DNA of 64,000 nucleotides, taken from the NCBI GenBank assembly GCA_963989385.1, contig OZ022499.1, positions 51,511,757-51,575,756 of the forward strand, written 5' to 3'. The DNA comes from Ctena decussata. Its lineage: Eukaryota; Mollusca; Bivalvia; Lucinida; Lucinidae. The notes beneath the pieces are model-generated. The model did not search any database. It was given only the letters and a program-made list of their open reading frames with translations, and was not told the DNA's origin. Shown here in pieces: positions 1 to 13,314 of the stretch (positions are counted from its first letter, which is position 1; each line of letters opens with the position of its first letter). Made by a program: the position numbers and the translations under genes.

Positions 1-480
1 CAACTACACCTAGGTTTTTGAAATTGATTACAAACATTGAGTGTGACTAGTTGTATTGTGTAGGAAAACATCAGCCTCCTCCTCCTTATCATTCCCTTTG
101 TATGTCCATTTCTTCTTTCTCTTCTTTGAAATTAAACTTTTTCTGTCCCAAGATTTCTCAGGAACCACTACAGGTAGGATTTTGAAATTTGGTGCAAATG
201 TTGGGTATGACTAGTTGTATGGTGTAATAGAGTATCTGCCTCCTGCTTATCATTCCCTTTGTTTGTCCATTTTTCTTTCTCTCCAGTTTATTTTTTGTCA
301 CAGTTTTCTCTGTTCCTAAGAGAGCCACAGTCTTCAAATTTTGTTTACATCTTGAGAATGGCAGGCCAAGTTTATTGTAGGAAAGAAAATCAAAATGCTA
401 AGATTTCTTTTGGCCTTCTTTTGCATTTTTTCCTTTTTTCCATCTCTATCTCCAATGGAATAAATGGTAAAATTTATGTC
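1..480. repeat. Degenerate tandem repeat, period about 160 bp
   Basis: About three diverged units can be seen. Each carries a TTTTGAAATTTGGT-like start, then GACTAGTTGTAT, a CCTCCT run and CATTCCCTTTGT, recurring near 13, 178 and 330. Short open frames here have no domain and are repeat shadows. Confidence 0.5.
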
Positions 481-2169
481 AAAGATTTCTAAGATTGCTG
501 TGTGACTAGGTTTAGGTAAAGGTTTAAATTGACTAGTTGACATCATCTGGATGCTGCTGCTGACTTTAGGTCAAGGTCACTGACATAGAACTATATGTAA
601 ATTTGTGTTGAAATTTTGTGTTAAATTTGTATTTTCTTTAGATTACATAATTTGCATGTTTTAATGGAACCATTGTGTATTTGTCTAAAGGCCTTCCACT
701 GGATTTGTAATAGATTGTCCATTCATATGTCTGTTATTTAACATTTGCTTTAAAGTTTTGCATTAAGTGTGTTTTTATTAGGCGGTGGCGCTGGCCGGGG
801 GTATACGTGAGCCTCTGCTCACATGCTCTTGTTTTGACCAAGAGGTCTGTCATTATCATTGACCTGCACCTAATAAAGTCTATATCTTCTACTGTTTTAA
901 GCTATTGTTATAAGATCAGGTCAGCAATTCAGAGCCAATAGTCCTCTGAGTTAATAATGTCAGCATAAGCTTGCTGAGGATGAATGGTCTCGGGTGAGCT
1001 ACAGGACCATTGGTCCTCTGGTTTTGTCTCTGGCGTTTTTAGTGTTAATATAGAAACCTGTTATAATTTTTATGTATCTTTTTATTATGAATCTGCATTT
1101 GCAGCCTACGGCGGTCAGTTGTTGGAACAACGAAACGCCAAGTGTTCAATCTTCATTTTCTTTCGAGGGACCCGGCTAATGTTAGTGCAATGAAATTACT
1201 ATGACAGGTGGCTATTTTTGCATATTAAAGCGGAACTGTCAACAAATTCATAATGTTGTCGCTTATCATGCCTTGTTTATTTCGACTAAGGAAAATGCAT
1301 AATTCAGTATGGTTTTTAATGTTTTTGAACCGTGTTCTTGGTAAATGTAAAACATTAAACACATGTGAAAATAACACAGATTAACACCTGCCTGCGCACG
1401 TGAACAGACAAATTATCGTTTTATCTGAGAGGTATAGTGAAGAGTGTGAGCAGACTGGGTGGATGCACCTGCTGTTCTGGGTTGTCCTATTTGTACATAT
1501 AGTACTTAACGTACAAGTTTCTAATACAGCAGTTTATACAACGTTTCGTAATTATTAGTTTTTGATTAGCTAGACAAGTTGAGGATATTATCTGATACCG
1601 ATTCCCAAAAGAATTACATTGACGACCATGGATATTTAATTGTCAGTTTTATACAGATATGCGCAATTGCCGCTCTAAAATTGGTAATAATTCATTTATA
1701 TTTTATGTAAATAACATTTATTCACCAAAATGAGCTGATAAAATTTTGCATAAATGGGATTGAACAAAGCATGGACCACTGAATTGCGTCATTTATTTAT
1801 GATATTCAATATATATTAATCATTTTTTATTATTTTATATAATTTTACATTGCCCGGGTGAAATTACGAGCAAAACTGCATTTAATAGAATAGATAAGTA
1901 CTTCAGGCACAACATTCCACAACGAATCATTTCAGTTCTGTACAAGAAATAAGTGAAAAATGCAGAAGGGGTTGAACATAAAAATCTCACCATTTTAAAA
2001 CAAAGCAAATTTCAGAAACACTTGGTTTCTATGCTTTATTCTAGTTATCAGTGATATCCATTTTCTCTTGTTTAATTAAATGCATGCGCGAAAAGTTTGA
2101 ACGCACGAACATCTCAACAAACATTGTCGGTGTCACTGACGTCAGCTTTTTTAATAATCAGTTACATAA
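481..2169. other. Intergenic AT-rich sequence, no gene recognised
   Basis: No coding domain, splice-consistent exon or structured repeat was recognised. An AATAAA lies at 872-877 on the plus strand, but no exon can be tied to it, so it is not called a polyadenylation site. Confidence 0.4.
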
Positions 2170-2456
2170 ATAGAGGATCTTACTCGAGTGGTCATTTCAT
2201 ATTATATTGATGAAGCGAGCCTTCTGCGATTTCAAATGCACTGACCACTAGTGTAAGATTCTGTGTATCATATGACCCTTTAAATTGGGGTTTTATCGCC
2301 TTCAAAATGAACATTATATAAATGAGAAAACATATTGTTGACATGGACGTTGTCAATGACGTTACGTGTACGCGCCAAAGTGTTATTACACGTGTGGTCA
2401 TACGATTTTTATGACACGACGTTATCCACTGAATAACAGCGACGTCATATGATAAA
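2170..2456. repeat. Small transposon-like element with TAGAGGATCTTAC and GACGTCATATGATAAA ends
   Basis: The ends TAGAGGATCTTAC and GCGACGTCATATGATAAA are shared with two longer copies at 45921-46272 and 46591-46944, while the centre is diverged. It is probably a non-autonomous element. A 143-codon minus-strand open frame (2623-2192) runs through it and is considered spurious. Confidence 0.5.
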
Positions 2457-3149
2457 CTGGCTTTGGGAACATTCCAATTTAGTACAAACAAAAGTACAAG
2501 TAATAACAACTGACTGATGAGATAGTAGATCACATTACGAAGAAATAAGCCATGGAGTTGCAGTAACGTAACGAAATGTATCTGTGAGAAACGAATAACG
2601 TCACCCTGGGCCTCTTTGTCCATTTCCCGTTGCTAAGAAGAACAATTATTCCGGAATACTTACGCTATCTTGTTTCCGGGCTATAAACAATCGCGCAAAA
2701 ATAAATTAATCTATAAATAACGGATAGAAACGCCTTTTCAGTTCGATAATATTGAAGTTCAGATAAAATCTTTATGTCAAATCACTGGATTTTTAAAATG
2801 TTTTATCCGTGGTGTTGTTGCAGTTTTTGCAATAATTTTCTACTTTGTCTTTATCGTGGAAATAAATCGTGAATTCCGTTATGAGTTTGGCTTCCGAAAG
2901 CGGTTTAAAATTTCTGTTACGTTCATTGGCCTGAACAAAGAACGTCACGTTAGGTCACACTAACCATCAGAAGTGCTTTCTCAAGACCAGAGTGCCAATA
3001 GTCATGTAGCTCACCTGAAACCTTTCTGTCAAGAGACACAATTTGTCGTTCCCCACATTTGTTACAAATTTTAAGCTTGTGGCTTCAGAGGAGTGCATAT
3101 TTAAAATTTAAGTCTCAGTTACCTGTAACAGTGTTCAAAGAATGACCGT
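2457..3149. other. No gene or clear repeat
   Basis: AT-rich sequence in which nothing was recognised. Confidence 0.35.
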
Positions 3150-5105
3150 GACCTTTGCTGGTCATGTTTCTCCAGGTATTCATTTAGTTATCAATATTTT
3201 ACAATTATTTTGATAAGCTTTAATTTTTTCCTATAAAATCCACTGTATTAGCATTTTCCAATATAAAAGCATTTGGGACCAAAAATGACCTCGCTTTAAA
3301 TTTGGTTAAGGTCAATGAAGGGTTATCATTTGATAAAAACATTTTGTAGGATTCAAATCCCTAATGCTACACTTAAAGTACCAAGATAAATGGCCGTTTG
3401 GGTCTGGAGAAGAAGATTTTAGAAGATTTTTACCATATATGGGCTCGGTGGCCATCTTAGCCATATGACCAAGCCCACCGGACAAAACTTTTGTGCCCCT
3501 GACCAAGGAAGGCTCCATATGAAATATGGCTTCAATCGGCCCAGTGGCATCAGCGGAGAAGATGATTGAAAATGTTGATGGACGACAGAATCTCAGTGAC
3601 CTTGAACAAAGGTCAAAGAATGACACTGGCCTTTGGTAACATAATGGCTTCAAGGGCTCATTTTATTAACATATAAATCAAATATTATGATTTAAAATTA
3701 AATATTTTTTTAGAAATCTGCTGTTTCAGCATTTTCTGATATAATAGCATAACATTCCAAAGCTGATTATGCCATAAATTAGGTCAAGGTCAATGCATAG
3801 TCATCATTTAAATAAACTTTGTAAGGCCCATGCCCCAAAGCTTTCCACAAAGTTTTAAGGTAACTCGCCTTTTGGTTCCGAAGTGGAAGATATTTAATAT
3901 GTTTTCCATATATGGGCATGGCGGCCCCCTTGGCCATGTGACCAAGACTATCTGACCAAACTTTTGTTCATCTGACCAAGTGCGGCTTTATATGAAATAT
4001 GGCTTCAATCGGCTGGTGGCTTCAGAGGTAAAGATGTTGAAAACGTTGACGGGCAACAAAGTCTCACTGACCTTCAACAATGGTCGATGAATGTCCTTGA
4101 CCTTTAATAACATAATGTCTTCATTTGCTCATCAGGTTAACGACATTTACCAAATATTATACCTTGGATGTAAATAGTTTCTGAGAAATCCACTGTTTAA
4201 GCATTTTTCGAAATTTTCTAAAAGCATTAGGTACAAAGATGATCTTGTCATAAGTTATGTTATATCATGGTAAATGCACGGCCATCCTTTGTATAAATTA
4301 TAGCGGGTCCGAGTCCCGAATGATCATACCTAGCCACAAGGTCATTGGGCCTTTTGTTCTGGTGAAGAAGACTTTTGAAGGTTTTTTTACCATATATGCG
4401 CATGGCAGCCATCTTGGTCATATGACCAAGACAAGACCATCTGAACAAACTTTCGTTCCTCTATCTCGCTGAGGCATCATATGAAAGATGGCTTCAATCA
4501 GCCACGTCACCTCGGGGTAGAAGATGTTTAAAATGTTGACAGGCGACAAAATCTCAGTGACCTTGAACATAGGACAAAGAATGACCCTCGCCTTTAGCAA
4601 CATAATGTCTTCATTTGCTCATTTAATTTACCATATATACCAAACATGAGATCTCAAACTTAAAAAGTTTTTGGACAGTCGCTGTTATAGCTTTTTCTCA
4701 TATAAAAGCATTCCGTTCCAAAGTTGAAATTGCCATAAATTAGGTCAAGGTCAATGCACGGTCATCATTTGTACTATGATGCGCGCGAGTCCTCAATGCA
4801 GCATACCAAGCCACAAAGTCATTTGACCTTTGATTAGGAAGAAGAACATTTTTGAATGGTTTTTACCATATAAGGAAATGGTGGCCATCTTGGTCATGTG
4901 ACCCAGATCCTGCAAACAAACTTTCGTTCCCCTATCCCACTGAGGCTTCATGTGAAATTTGGCTTCAATCGGCTAAGAGACGTCGAAGTAGAAGATGTTT
5001 GAAAAAGTTGACGGGCAACTAAATCTCAGTGATCTACAACTACGGTGAAGGAATGACTTTGACCTTGAGCAACATTATATCTTCATTTGCTTATTTAATT
5101 AACCA
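3150..5105 (+). repeat. Tandem repeat array, about 480-bp units
   Basis: Four diverged units; the marker GGTCAAGGTCAATGCA recurs near 3305, 3781, 4258 and 4741. Each unit holds, in order, a TGGAGAAGAAGATTTT block, ACCATATATGGGCATGGCGG, a CATCTTGGTCATGTGACC block, a TATGAAATATGGCTTCAAT block and a CCTTGAACAAAGGTCAAAG block. The array resumes at 6079 after a LINE insertion. The same family, with different unit lengths, recurs at 31.6-32.0, 34.4-36.5 and 50.8-52.7 kb. It appears non-coding. Confidence 0.75.
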
Positions 5106-5117
5106 TATATACCAAAT
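5106..5117. repeat. Left target-site duplication of LINE insertion
   Basis: ATATACCAAATA here is repeated at 6067-6078 on the other side of the LINE fragment. Removing the insert restores the ~480-bp period of the surrounding tandem array. Confidence 0.75.
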
Positions 5118-6066
5118 ACGAATGGTTCAGAACAACAGTTGGAGTAAGGCAAGGATGTCTTCTGTCACCCACCCTCTTCAACAGTTTTCTCGAACGGATC
5201 ATGTCTGATGCTCTGGAAGAACATGACGGAAAGGTTAGCATAGGCGGCAGAAATATTACCAACCTGCGGTTTGCCGATGACATAGACGTTCTTGCTGAGG
5301 AAGAGCAGGAACTAGAAGTACTAGATGAAAGTCTCGACCAGACCTGCACAAGGTATAAGATGGAGATCAGTGCTGAGAAGACCAAACTGATGACAAACAG
5401 CGCAGATGGCATCCAGAGGGAGATCAAGGTAAAGGGGCAGAAGCTGGGTACTGTAAGCAGCTTCAAATACCTTGGAGCAGTTGTCTCAGATGATGGCTCA
5501 ACACAAGAGGTTCTCTCAAGGATAGCACAAGCCACTTCAGCTCTTGCCAAGCTGAAACCAATTTGGAGAGATAACAACATATCTCTTGGATCAAAGGTGA
5601 CACTTATGCGCTCCCTTGTCATTTCCATATGAATTATGGACCTTGACAGCAGAATTAGAGAAAAGAACGCAGGCCTTTGAGATGAGATGCTACCGAAGGT
5701 TACTGAACATTTCGTACAAGGACCATATAACCAATGAGGAGATTCGCAGGAAGATCCAAGCAGCCACTGGAGAATATGATGAACTCCTGACGCTGGTCAA
5801 GAAACGGAAACTAAGGTGGTTCGGACACGTCTCAAGGTCTTCTGGTTTAGCAAAGACAATTCTTCAGGGCACAGTGAAAGGAAAAAGAAGAAGAGGTAGA
5901 CAGAAGAAGAGGTGGGAAGACAATATCAAGGAGTGGACTGGAATGGATTTTGCCAGCTCAACTAGGGCAGCTGAAGACAGGACAAGGTGGAAAGGGATTG
6001 TTTTGAAGTCAGCTGTGGTGCCCCAACGACCTAGTAAGGTTATGGGATAGAATAGAATAGAATAGA
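5118..6066 (+). mobile_element. 5'-truncated non-LTR retrotransposon (LINE) insertion
   Basis: A 949-bp insert lies inside the tandem array, flanked by 12-bp direct repeats. It starts abruptly inside a reverse-transcriptase coding region and ends in a short (AATAG)n tail at about 6047-6066. Truncation at the 5' end, a simple-repeat tail and target-site duplications are the expected signature of target-primed reverse transcription. The protein resembles RTE- or CR1-like clades, but the clade cannot be fixed by eye. Confidence 0.85.
5120..6050 (+). pseudogene. Reverse transcriptase C-terminal half, frameshifted
   Basis: The reading frame is open from 5120, upstream of the first ATG at 5201. 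It begins GSETTVGVRQGCLLSPTLFN (the RT block with VRQGCLLSP) and reaches LRFADDIDVL, which carries the catalytic FADD aspartates. It then runs through the thumb-like part up to SLVISI, where TGA closes the frame near 5631. The protein resumes in another frame at about 5616 with WTLTAELEKRTQAFEMRCYR and a basic C-terminal region containing KLRWFGHVSR, typical of LINE RT tails. A short deletion at about 5630, where an LYGCETW-like segment is expected, explains the frameshift. This is a dead copy: the endonuclease and N-terminal RT are absent. Confidence 0.85.
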
Positions 6067-6210
6067 ATATACCAAATATAATACATCAGAGTTAAGTAAG
6101 TTCTGAGAAATCCACTGTTTAAGCATTTACCCGAATAAAAGCATTACGTACCCAAATGGACATTGCCATAAATAAGATCAAGATCAACACACAGTCATCA
6201 TTAGTCACAC
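6067..6210 (+). repeat. Right target-site duplication and resumption of the ~480-bp tandem unit
   Basis: The 12-bp duplication at 6067-6078 is followed by the interrupted tandem unit, including an AATCCACTGTTTAAGCATTT block and a GATCAAGATCAACACAC version of the marker. Confidence 0.65.
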
Positions 6211-9029
6211 TCATCATTGGCCATCTCCTTCTGTTGCCCTTGTCTGTCTTGATTCTAGAGATACAGGGGTTAATAGTACGGCAGATAGGCAGCCTATGAG
6301 AAGGTGCTACTGGTAAGGTTCTGCAAACATCTTGAGTTATATATCAGATTAATTGTTAGAATCTCTAGTTTACAAAACCGGCTGATGACACCTCTGGTTC
6401 TGAGTACTAAGCGAGTTATCTTCCCTTGAATTACCCCACCCATTTAATTGGGTGAAATGATACTTAAATGGAAAAGAGTATAAAATCGTTTATGAGATGG
6501 TACTTTGTACGATTTTGTATTTGTATTCAGATTGTAGCTTATTTACCGTATATGTGGTACTTATTATTTACTTTAGTTTTCATTTTGTGGCATTGTGATA
6601 TCGCGTTTACGTTGAAATTTGTTTTGAAAATAATTTTTTAAATTTCAGGTTTACAATTTTTAATGTTGTCTCCGTCAGTCAAGATTTTGAAACAGTATTT
6701 ACAATAGAATAGCAAGTCTAGAACCTTTGCTTTATGTATAGATTATCAGAATTCAAGATTTCAGTAAGGAGACAAAGAAACTCTGAGAAACATGAGTAAA
6801 TACCCCACCCATCTAAATATGCATTGCAAAACTGGAAATCTTTCAGGCGCTTGCGGTTAAAAAAAGTAAGGTTATGCCATATTGTAACATAATACACGTG
6901 ACATTGTAGGACTGCACATCTATGCTAGTGCAAATAAAATTACTTCCAGCAATCCTTCAGCAAGGATTAATCTACTTGAAACAGTATTATACAGACAGTA
7001 CTTCTACAAACCTACTTACACAGAGGACATGTTCACAATATTTGATCACATACCATTTTTTTTGCAACACTTCTAACTAGCAATGGAAGTGCAAAATATA
7101 TATCTCGAGATGTTGTAAATAAGTGATTGTTTACCTTATAACTTATTTATTTGTTATTTACATTTCAAGTGACCATACTGTATGCAACACTTTGTTACTT
7201 TGTTCTTTTTCTTTGCAAGCGTATACATATCCATTGATGTTTTGATGAACTATTGGCATAGTTTTGACATCGTCAAGATTCAGTACATTGCAAAAGAACA
7301 GTTTGTCTTAAAAAAGAAAAAAAGGAAAATTACCCACTCACTAAAATGCATTAGAACCTGTATCCTAGTCATACCAGCCGCTAAATAAATGTAGGCCAGG
7401 ACAGTAGGATGTTGCCCGGCCACCCGACGAAATTGTATAGACCTCAAATTTCTAAGTGTCCTATATGTGCAGAATATTTGCCTTTTTCTTGTTGCCTACT
7501 TAGTGGGGCGATTGAGAGTTCAGACTGTTAAATGCGTTACCAATAGAAAGTTTACAAAAATTACTATGTTCTTTAAATAAAAATGAAAGTCAGTAATCTA
7601 TCTATAAATCGATATAAATTATTAATTCTTATATTAAGTGATGTAAAAACATTTTTAAATTTCAAACTTTTATTATAATGCTTAATTATTCTACAGTTCA
7701 TAAGGCTGTAATCTATGTTACCATTAGATACGAATTTAAGACATATAAAACTATACAAGACAAAATTAAAATTGATAAATTGCATTAGTATTAGTATGTT
7801 ACTATTTAGGTCTAGGGACAAGCTTTATAATGGAAAAAAGTGGTTTCATTAAATGTTGTAGTTTACCATACAGAAACAGTTTAATACGTGCAATATAATT
7901 TTTAATGCAATATTCAAAAACATTATAATGATTTAGTGTAAACAATATTTTATTCAACATACTGAGCAAATATGAACAATACAATCCCACAAGAACAATA
8001 ACTCTATACAGTGGCTTGAAAGGGATTCAGAAGAAAGTCTACGACTGATGTAATCTTATTATAATGATTTGAAATGGCGCTTACATGTTGAAATTCAAAA
8101 ATTTCTCAAAGTATGACACTCTAAGAGTATCTTACGGAATTGATATTAATCAAATTGATGTAACTAACGTAAATAGTAACACAGCTATGAGACTGTGAAT
8201 CATGTTATCATAAAGAACAAGATTTACAGCACATAAAACAATGACTAACAAGTCAGAATTGGAAAATAAAATGTACTTTCAACCTTTTTAGAGTATAATT
8301 CTAGCACAGCTTTTATAAAGAAAAGGTAGGTGTGATTTATCTTGTGTAGACTACGAGACAGAATCTTTTCAGAGTTGTTGCATGAATTCTAATGCAGTTT
8401 CGTAGTCACCTTAATGTGTAAAATAATATTGACACATAAATAGGGAAATATGTTAAAATAATGACAAAAAAACATGAAACAGAAAACAGATTACCCAGGT
8501 GTATCTAGTTTGCTCACTAAAGCTGAGATTATTCAGATTTATGTAGTTTGCTCACTAAAGCTGAATATGCGCCCTAGATTTTATTCACAGTTACATTTAT
8601 AGAAAAAAATAGTATCATTTGATAACCATACAACCTTAATGTATATGATAATATTTTTCTCCAGCCTTTTTTTAAAATGTAGAATAAACTGGAGATAATG
8701 ACAAGATTATGACATCAACACTTTTAAAATGAATTTCAAGCGTAAAATATTTATGAACATGCTGTGAGTTACTTTTCTTGTTTCTTCCTTTAAAGTTTTA
8801 AGTAACTAATGTGCCTTTGACTCAAAAATGGCATTGATGTAATTCAGAGTGCAAACATGACGTAACACATTATATATGAATCAGTCTCATAATATTTGAT
8901 GTGATATACGTTAAGCTAGACTAGTATAGGGAGGAGTATGTGGTAACAAATTCTGAAAATAAATATCCTGATTGCCCATGAAACTGGGAGGCAGTTCTAA
9001 TGTACATTCACAGTATATCATTTTATGGA

Positions 9030-9034
<5 letters not shown>
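6211..9034. other. AT-rich intergenic sequence, no gene recognised
   Basis: Only short open frames without recognisable domains are present. GAGATACAGGGG near 6255 resembles GAGACACAGGG at 11547 and is probably repeat debris. Confidence 0.4.

Positions 9035-9091
<57 letters not shown>
9035..9091. repeat. (GA)n microsatellite
   Basis: 57 bp of uninterrupted GA dinucleotides. Open frames across it on both strands are low-complexity artefacts. Confidence 0.95.
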
Positions 9092-9092
<1 letters not shown>

Positions 9093-10750
9093 AAAATCCC
9101 AAAATTATCCTTAAATTATCTTCTTCCCCTTCATCCATATATAAGAAAGTGTACACAGACTTTAAAAGTCCTCTGATCAGTAACTGTGTCACAGTGATAC
9201 AGTTTCAGACTACTCCAAGTCCTCTAGGCAACCATTTCATTTCTTTATTTATAATATAGTTCCACCATAAAATGCTAAAAGACCACTTTAGCAATAACAG
9301 TTTCTGTAGCGCAAAATACCATTTTTGATGCATTTCATTGTTACTCATATTCGGTAACGTATATGACAGTGCAAAGTTTTGCAAGTTTGATAGCATTTGT
9401 TTTTATTTAACGATATATAAATGCATTTGTGTTCTTCATTGATTGTACTTACATGCTCATTCTAATCAGATTAAGTAGTTTGTCCATTCTTGGTAACATA
9501 GACAACAGTACGGTTTCTAACGCTTCAGAATACAATATTGATTTAATTCAGAGGCTTCCAAGCATATTTTCTTCAACATTTAGATCTATGTCTGTTATTG
9601 TGTTTATTTGGATGAGAATATCCAAATGTCATTAAAATGATATGGTCACGTATATAACATGGGAGAAACAGCCAAACTGTCAAATACTCAGACAGCAGAA
9701 AGCAGGGAAATACTTTGTAGACATTGGGCTTTCAGAAGAAAAAAAAGAACATGTTGAAAAAGTATCTCATAAATTGGAGCTTAAAAATCTACTAGCTTTT
9801 ATTAATGTATCAGTGGATCAATTTCAACCGACAGATGGACCGACGGACGAACAGATGGATGAACTGACAAGGACAGACGGCCAGAAGACAATCTTAAAGA
9901 ACCGGATGGGACTGAAAATGACACCAGAGTATGCAACTTCAACGCTTGTATAATCAGCGTCTAGTTTTGACCTCTGTTAAGCTTGTCATTTTTGAGAAGT
10001 TGACTGTGACTGCCAAAACAGTGGTGAACACATGCTATTGACAAACCGACGTACGGACGGATGGAAAATAAATATATAGAGCACATATTATCTAAATGAG
10101 TGCGAGTTAATAGAAGTTACACATATATACTGTTTTTAGCCCATTTAGCTGGTCTTAAAGTAGTAATTTAAGTAGATTTTAATCACTTATGTACGTTTTC
10201 TGTTTGACCGTGACCTAGACCTTTTGTACATGTTGAAATATATCTAGATAGTTCATTCAACAATGAAATACCTTGTAAATTAGTTTCTGCATAAGACTTG
10301 ACATATTTATTGCCGCGGTTATAAAACAGACAAATTCTAATATTGATGTCGAAAATTGTCAACCCGTGGTTATCAACGGTAATTAACAAACAGACGCACG
10401 GACAAACACTGTTCAATAAGCCATATTCATTAAAAGCTTCTATGTTTAGTTCATTCCATTTGTTTTCCGTACGTACTACTGGAAAATGACAAACACTTGT
10501 CTTTAATTGAAATAAATGGACATTTTTGACGTACACCGACAAAAATTGTGTAATTTTGCTGTTTATGGGTACGTAAGTTTCAAGGGCCATAACTCTGTTA
10601 GTACTCAGCTGCGGTGATGTCATCAGCCGGATCCATACACTAGACATGCTGACAAACAATTTGGTATATAACACTTGATGTTTGCAGAACCTTACCAGTA
10701 AAGTCCTTAAGGAGAGCACTTTTTGGGCTCCGTCTGCTCTACTATAAGGT
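9092..10750. other. Repeat debris, no gene
   Basis: Contains GACGGACG-type low-complexity runs (9830-9890 and 10040-10065) and, on the minus strand, a TTTCAAGGGCCATAACTCTG-like motif (10575-10600) that I associate with dispersed repeats in molluscs. The 178-codon minus frame at 10719-10183 has no domain. Confidence 0.4.
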
Positions 10751-10913
10751 GGCTTGGTTGGGGACGCCTGCGCTCGCGAGTTAATACGTAGGTGTCTCTT
10801 ACCTAATGTCTGCAGCTACTGTGGCCCGCGGAATGCGTCAGTAAGTGTGGCTCTGAGAGGGCTGCTCGTTGCCTCCCGAGATCTGCCCACCACCTTTTTT
10901 CTGTCAAACTTTT
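10751..10913 (+). repeat. Dispersed repeat, copy 1 of 2
   Basis: GGCTTGGTTGGGGACGCCTG through GTCAAACTTT matches 11565-11729 closely, with several small differences. The two copies flank a palindromic MITE. Confidence 0.75.
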
Positions 10914-11071
10914 GGGGCTTAGCGAAAAGGATGAAGTTTAATACAGAATGCGCGTCTGTTGCACTAAAATTGGTATAGTTACGTTTATATTAAAAAACAC
11001 TGGACCGGTATCGCTGCTGGTCGACAATTTGTCCCCGAGGCTGTCATAAACCTAGTTAGTCAGTGTTTAGG

Positions 11072-11309
11072 TGAGCCGCGACACGAGAAAACCAACAAAG
11101 TGGTTGTGCGCCCAGCGCAGACTCAGATCAGCCTGTGCATCTGCCCAGTCTGACCAGAATCTTCGCTAAGCGCTGAAAGGGTAGCTAAGGGCCTAAGCTA
11201 CCTACATGCGGATAGCGAAGACTCTGATCAGACTGGGCAGACGCCCAGGCTGATTTGAGTCTGCGCTGGGCGCACAACCACTTTGTTGGTTTTCTCGTGT
11301 CGCGGCTCA
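11072..11309. mobile_element. Palindromic MITE (GAGCCGCGACACGAG family), copy A
   Basis: A 238-bp near-palindrome runs from TGAGCCGCGACACGAGAAAA to its complement TTTTCTCGTGTCGCGGCTCA. Arms of about 90 bp contain GGTTGTGCGCCCAGCGCAGA and GATCAGCCTGGGCATC, and the loop holds AGCTAAGGGCCTAAGCTACC. Direct repeats AGGT flank the GAGCC/GGCTC ends. No coding capacity. Confidence 0.9.
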
Positions 11310-11564
11310 GGTGTTGATTCTGGTGTTTTAGCATTGGGGCCACTACTTAAATCCAGATTTAAAGTAACCTTCTAAACTTATATCAGGTAAAAGTTCTAAA
11401 CTATTCTAAAACTAGGACTGAATGGTGAAAGCGACATGAATCATAGCGGCGTTTGGCTTCCATTTGTTTGGATTATCTTGGATTTTTGTAGGCTCTTGCT
11501 GTATCGGTCATCTCCTTCCTAATTTTCTTGTCTGTTTCGTTTCTCGAGACACAGGGTTTGAGTG
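11310..11564. other. Spacer without recognised features
   Basis: Unique-looking sequence between the MITE and the second dispersed repeat copy; the last part, GAGACACAGGGTTTGAG, may belong to that repeat. Confidence 0.35.
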
Positions 11565-11729
11565 GGCTTGGTTGGGGACGCCTGCGCTCGCGAGTTAATA
11601 GGTAGGAGGTGCCTCTTACCTGATGTCTGCAGCTACTGTGCCTCGCTGAATGAGTCAGTAAGTTTGGCTCGGAGGGGGCTGCTCGTTGCCTGCCGAAACC
11701 TGCCAATCACCTTTATTCTTTCAAACTTT
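11565..11729 (+). repeat. Dispersed repeat, copy 2 of 2
   Basis: Second copy of the repeat at 10751-10913. The following segment (ACACGATTTGTGACGGAC, ~11769) has the look of repeat sequence. Confidence 0.75.
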
Positions 11730-13314
11730 CGTGAAATTATCTCAATTTGTTTCAGAGTTACTGAGCGGACACGATTTGTGACGGACTGACAGACAACTAT
11801 GGGGAAAATAATATATCTCCCCCAGACGGAGCGTGGGGAAGAGAGACATAAATTGACGCACTTCCAGGAAGTGTCTTTGTGGTTAGACCAAGGCATTTAT
11901 CTGCTTTAGTGATAATGCAAACATACTTCGGAAGCTTCAGATCTGTAGGTTGCTAACCTTATGTCTCATTGCAATATTGTCATGCCTTATTTGTATGTTT
12001 TGCATTTTGGGTGATTGGAAGTTGGAGTTGTTTGGCAAAAAAAGCGCCATGATACATAATTACGCGTAAATTACAGTAATTCACAATCTTAAATGACGTG
12101 CATGGATTACTGGCAGCCAAACAAGACCGTCAGAAAATTAGAAAAACTGAGATACACAAACCAAAGGTCATGACGTTTACTTACGTCGTCTCCATAATAG
12201 GTTTGCCACTGCACGACTTCACTGATAACTACTTGCCAACGTAGATGCATATCAATGTTAAGAAAGTAAGAACATGGCGTATGGTGAAACAAAATCCGAT
12301 TCTGGAACATCGCGTTCACCTTTTACGTTTCAGAAATGTAACGGTCTTTTTGCTGACGCCATTTGAAAAAGTGATGGATCATAAAATTTGATCTGTGTCA
12401 AGTATTTTATCATAAAGTATTGTACACCGTCACGACTGAAATGATCCTTAGGTGGAAGTTTTTTCAATCCATTCAGTATATCTTTCTATTTGACATCAAA
12501 ACTCATTCCGGGTAGATAACTAGAAAAGAAAAATAATTAACTATCCAAGGAGATTGACAATTCCTGGAGCAAAAGCAGCTTTATAAGTAGATAACTCTTG
12601 TAGAATTTCTCATTGACATTTTCTGTCTTATAAATTTTATGCTCACCTAAACATTAAACTATGCTTAAAAACGTAGGTATGTTTTGCTCATTTTCTCAAG
12701 AACGATAAAAGTTCTATTAAATATGTCCATATAATTCTTATAACTATGCATAACAGAATAAGAAAAATCCATGCTTTTGTAAAATAGCTCTCAATAACAG
12801 GTCATGTGAAACTGTGTCGTAAATAAACATTGAACTATCTTATAGTTTTGCGAGTAAAAAAGTCTGTGTTTCAAATTTGATAAGATGTGGGTCAAACAAC
12901 AACCAAAAATAGAAAAAAGAAAAGACGTCAGAATAAAATTTCAATTAGTTATGCAAATTTTGTTCTAAGGATAGTGTTCATTGATTACATGCTATAATAC
13001 GTAAGACTAAACGATAATTCCAACAGCCAAGTTTTACTCCTTTGTAATTAAGAGATAAAAATGACATGTATAGGTCTTTTTTTGTAAAGAAACCTTTTAT
13101 GCAAGCCTCACATTTCTACAAAATTATGATTTGGTTAGGTATAGGATAAAATTTAAGACTAAGCAATTCGAAAATCTTCTACCTTCCACCAACTTTGAAA
13201 TGAATATTGGGAATACCGTTTGCATTTGGGTGCAAACGGATTATATCGCTTGTTTGTTTTCCAAGCTAAATACAACACAGAATATTGAAAAGGCCATTTA
13301 TTAATTAAATGACG
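11730..13314. other. AT-rich sequence, no gene recognised
   Basis: Nothing coding or structured was recognised. Confidence 0.4.

Noticed and set aside
2192..2623. 143-codon minus frame with hydrophobic stretches
   Set aside because: It overlaps a repetitive element (2170-2456) and has no recognisable family.
8911..9259. Open frames rich in SL or ER across the (GA)n tract
   Set aside because: Simple-repeat translation only.
10183..10719. 178-codon minus frame
   Set aside because: It runs over a TTTCAAGGGCCATAACTCTG-type dispersed repeat, with no domain.
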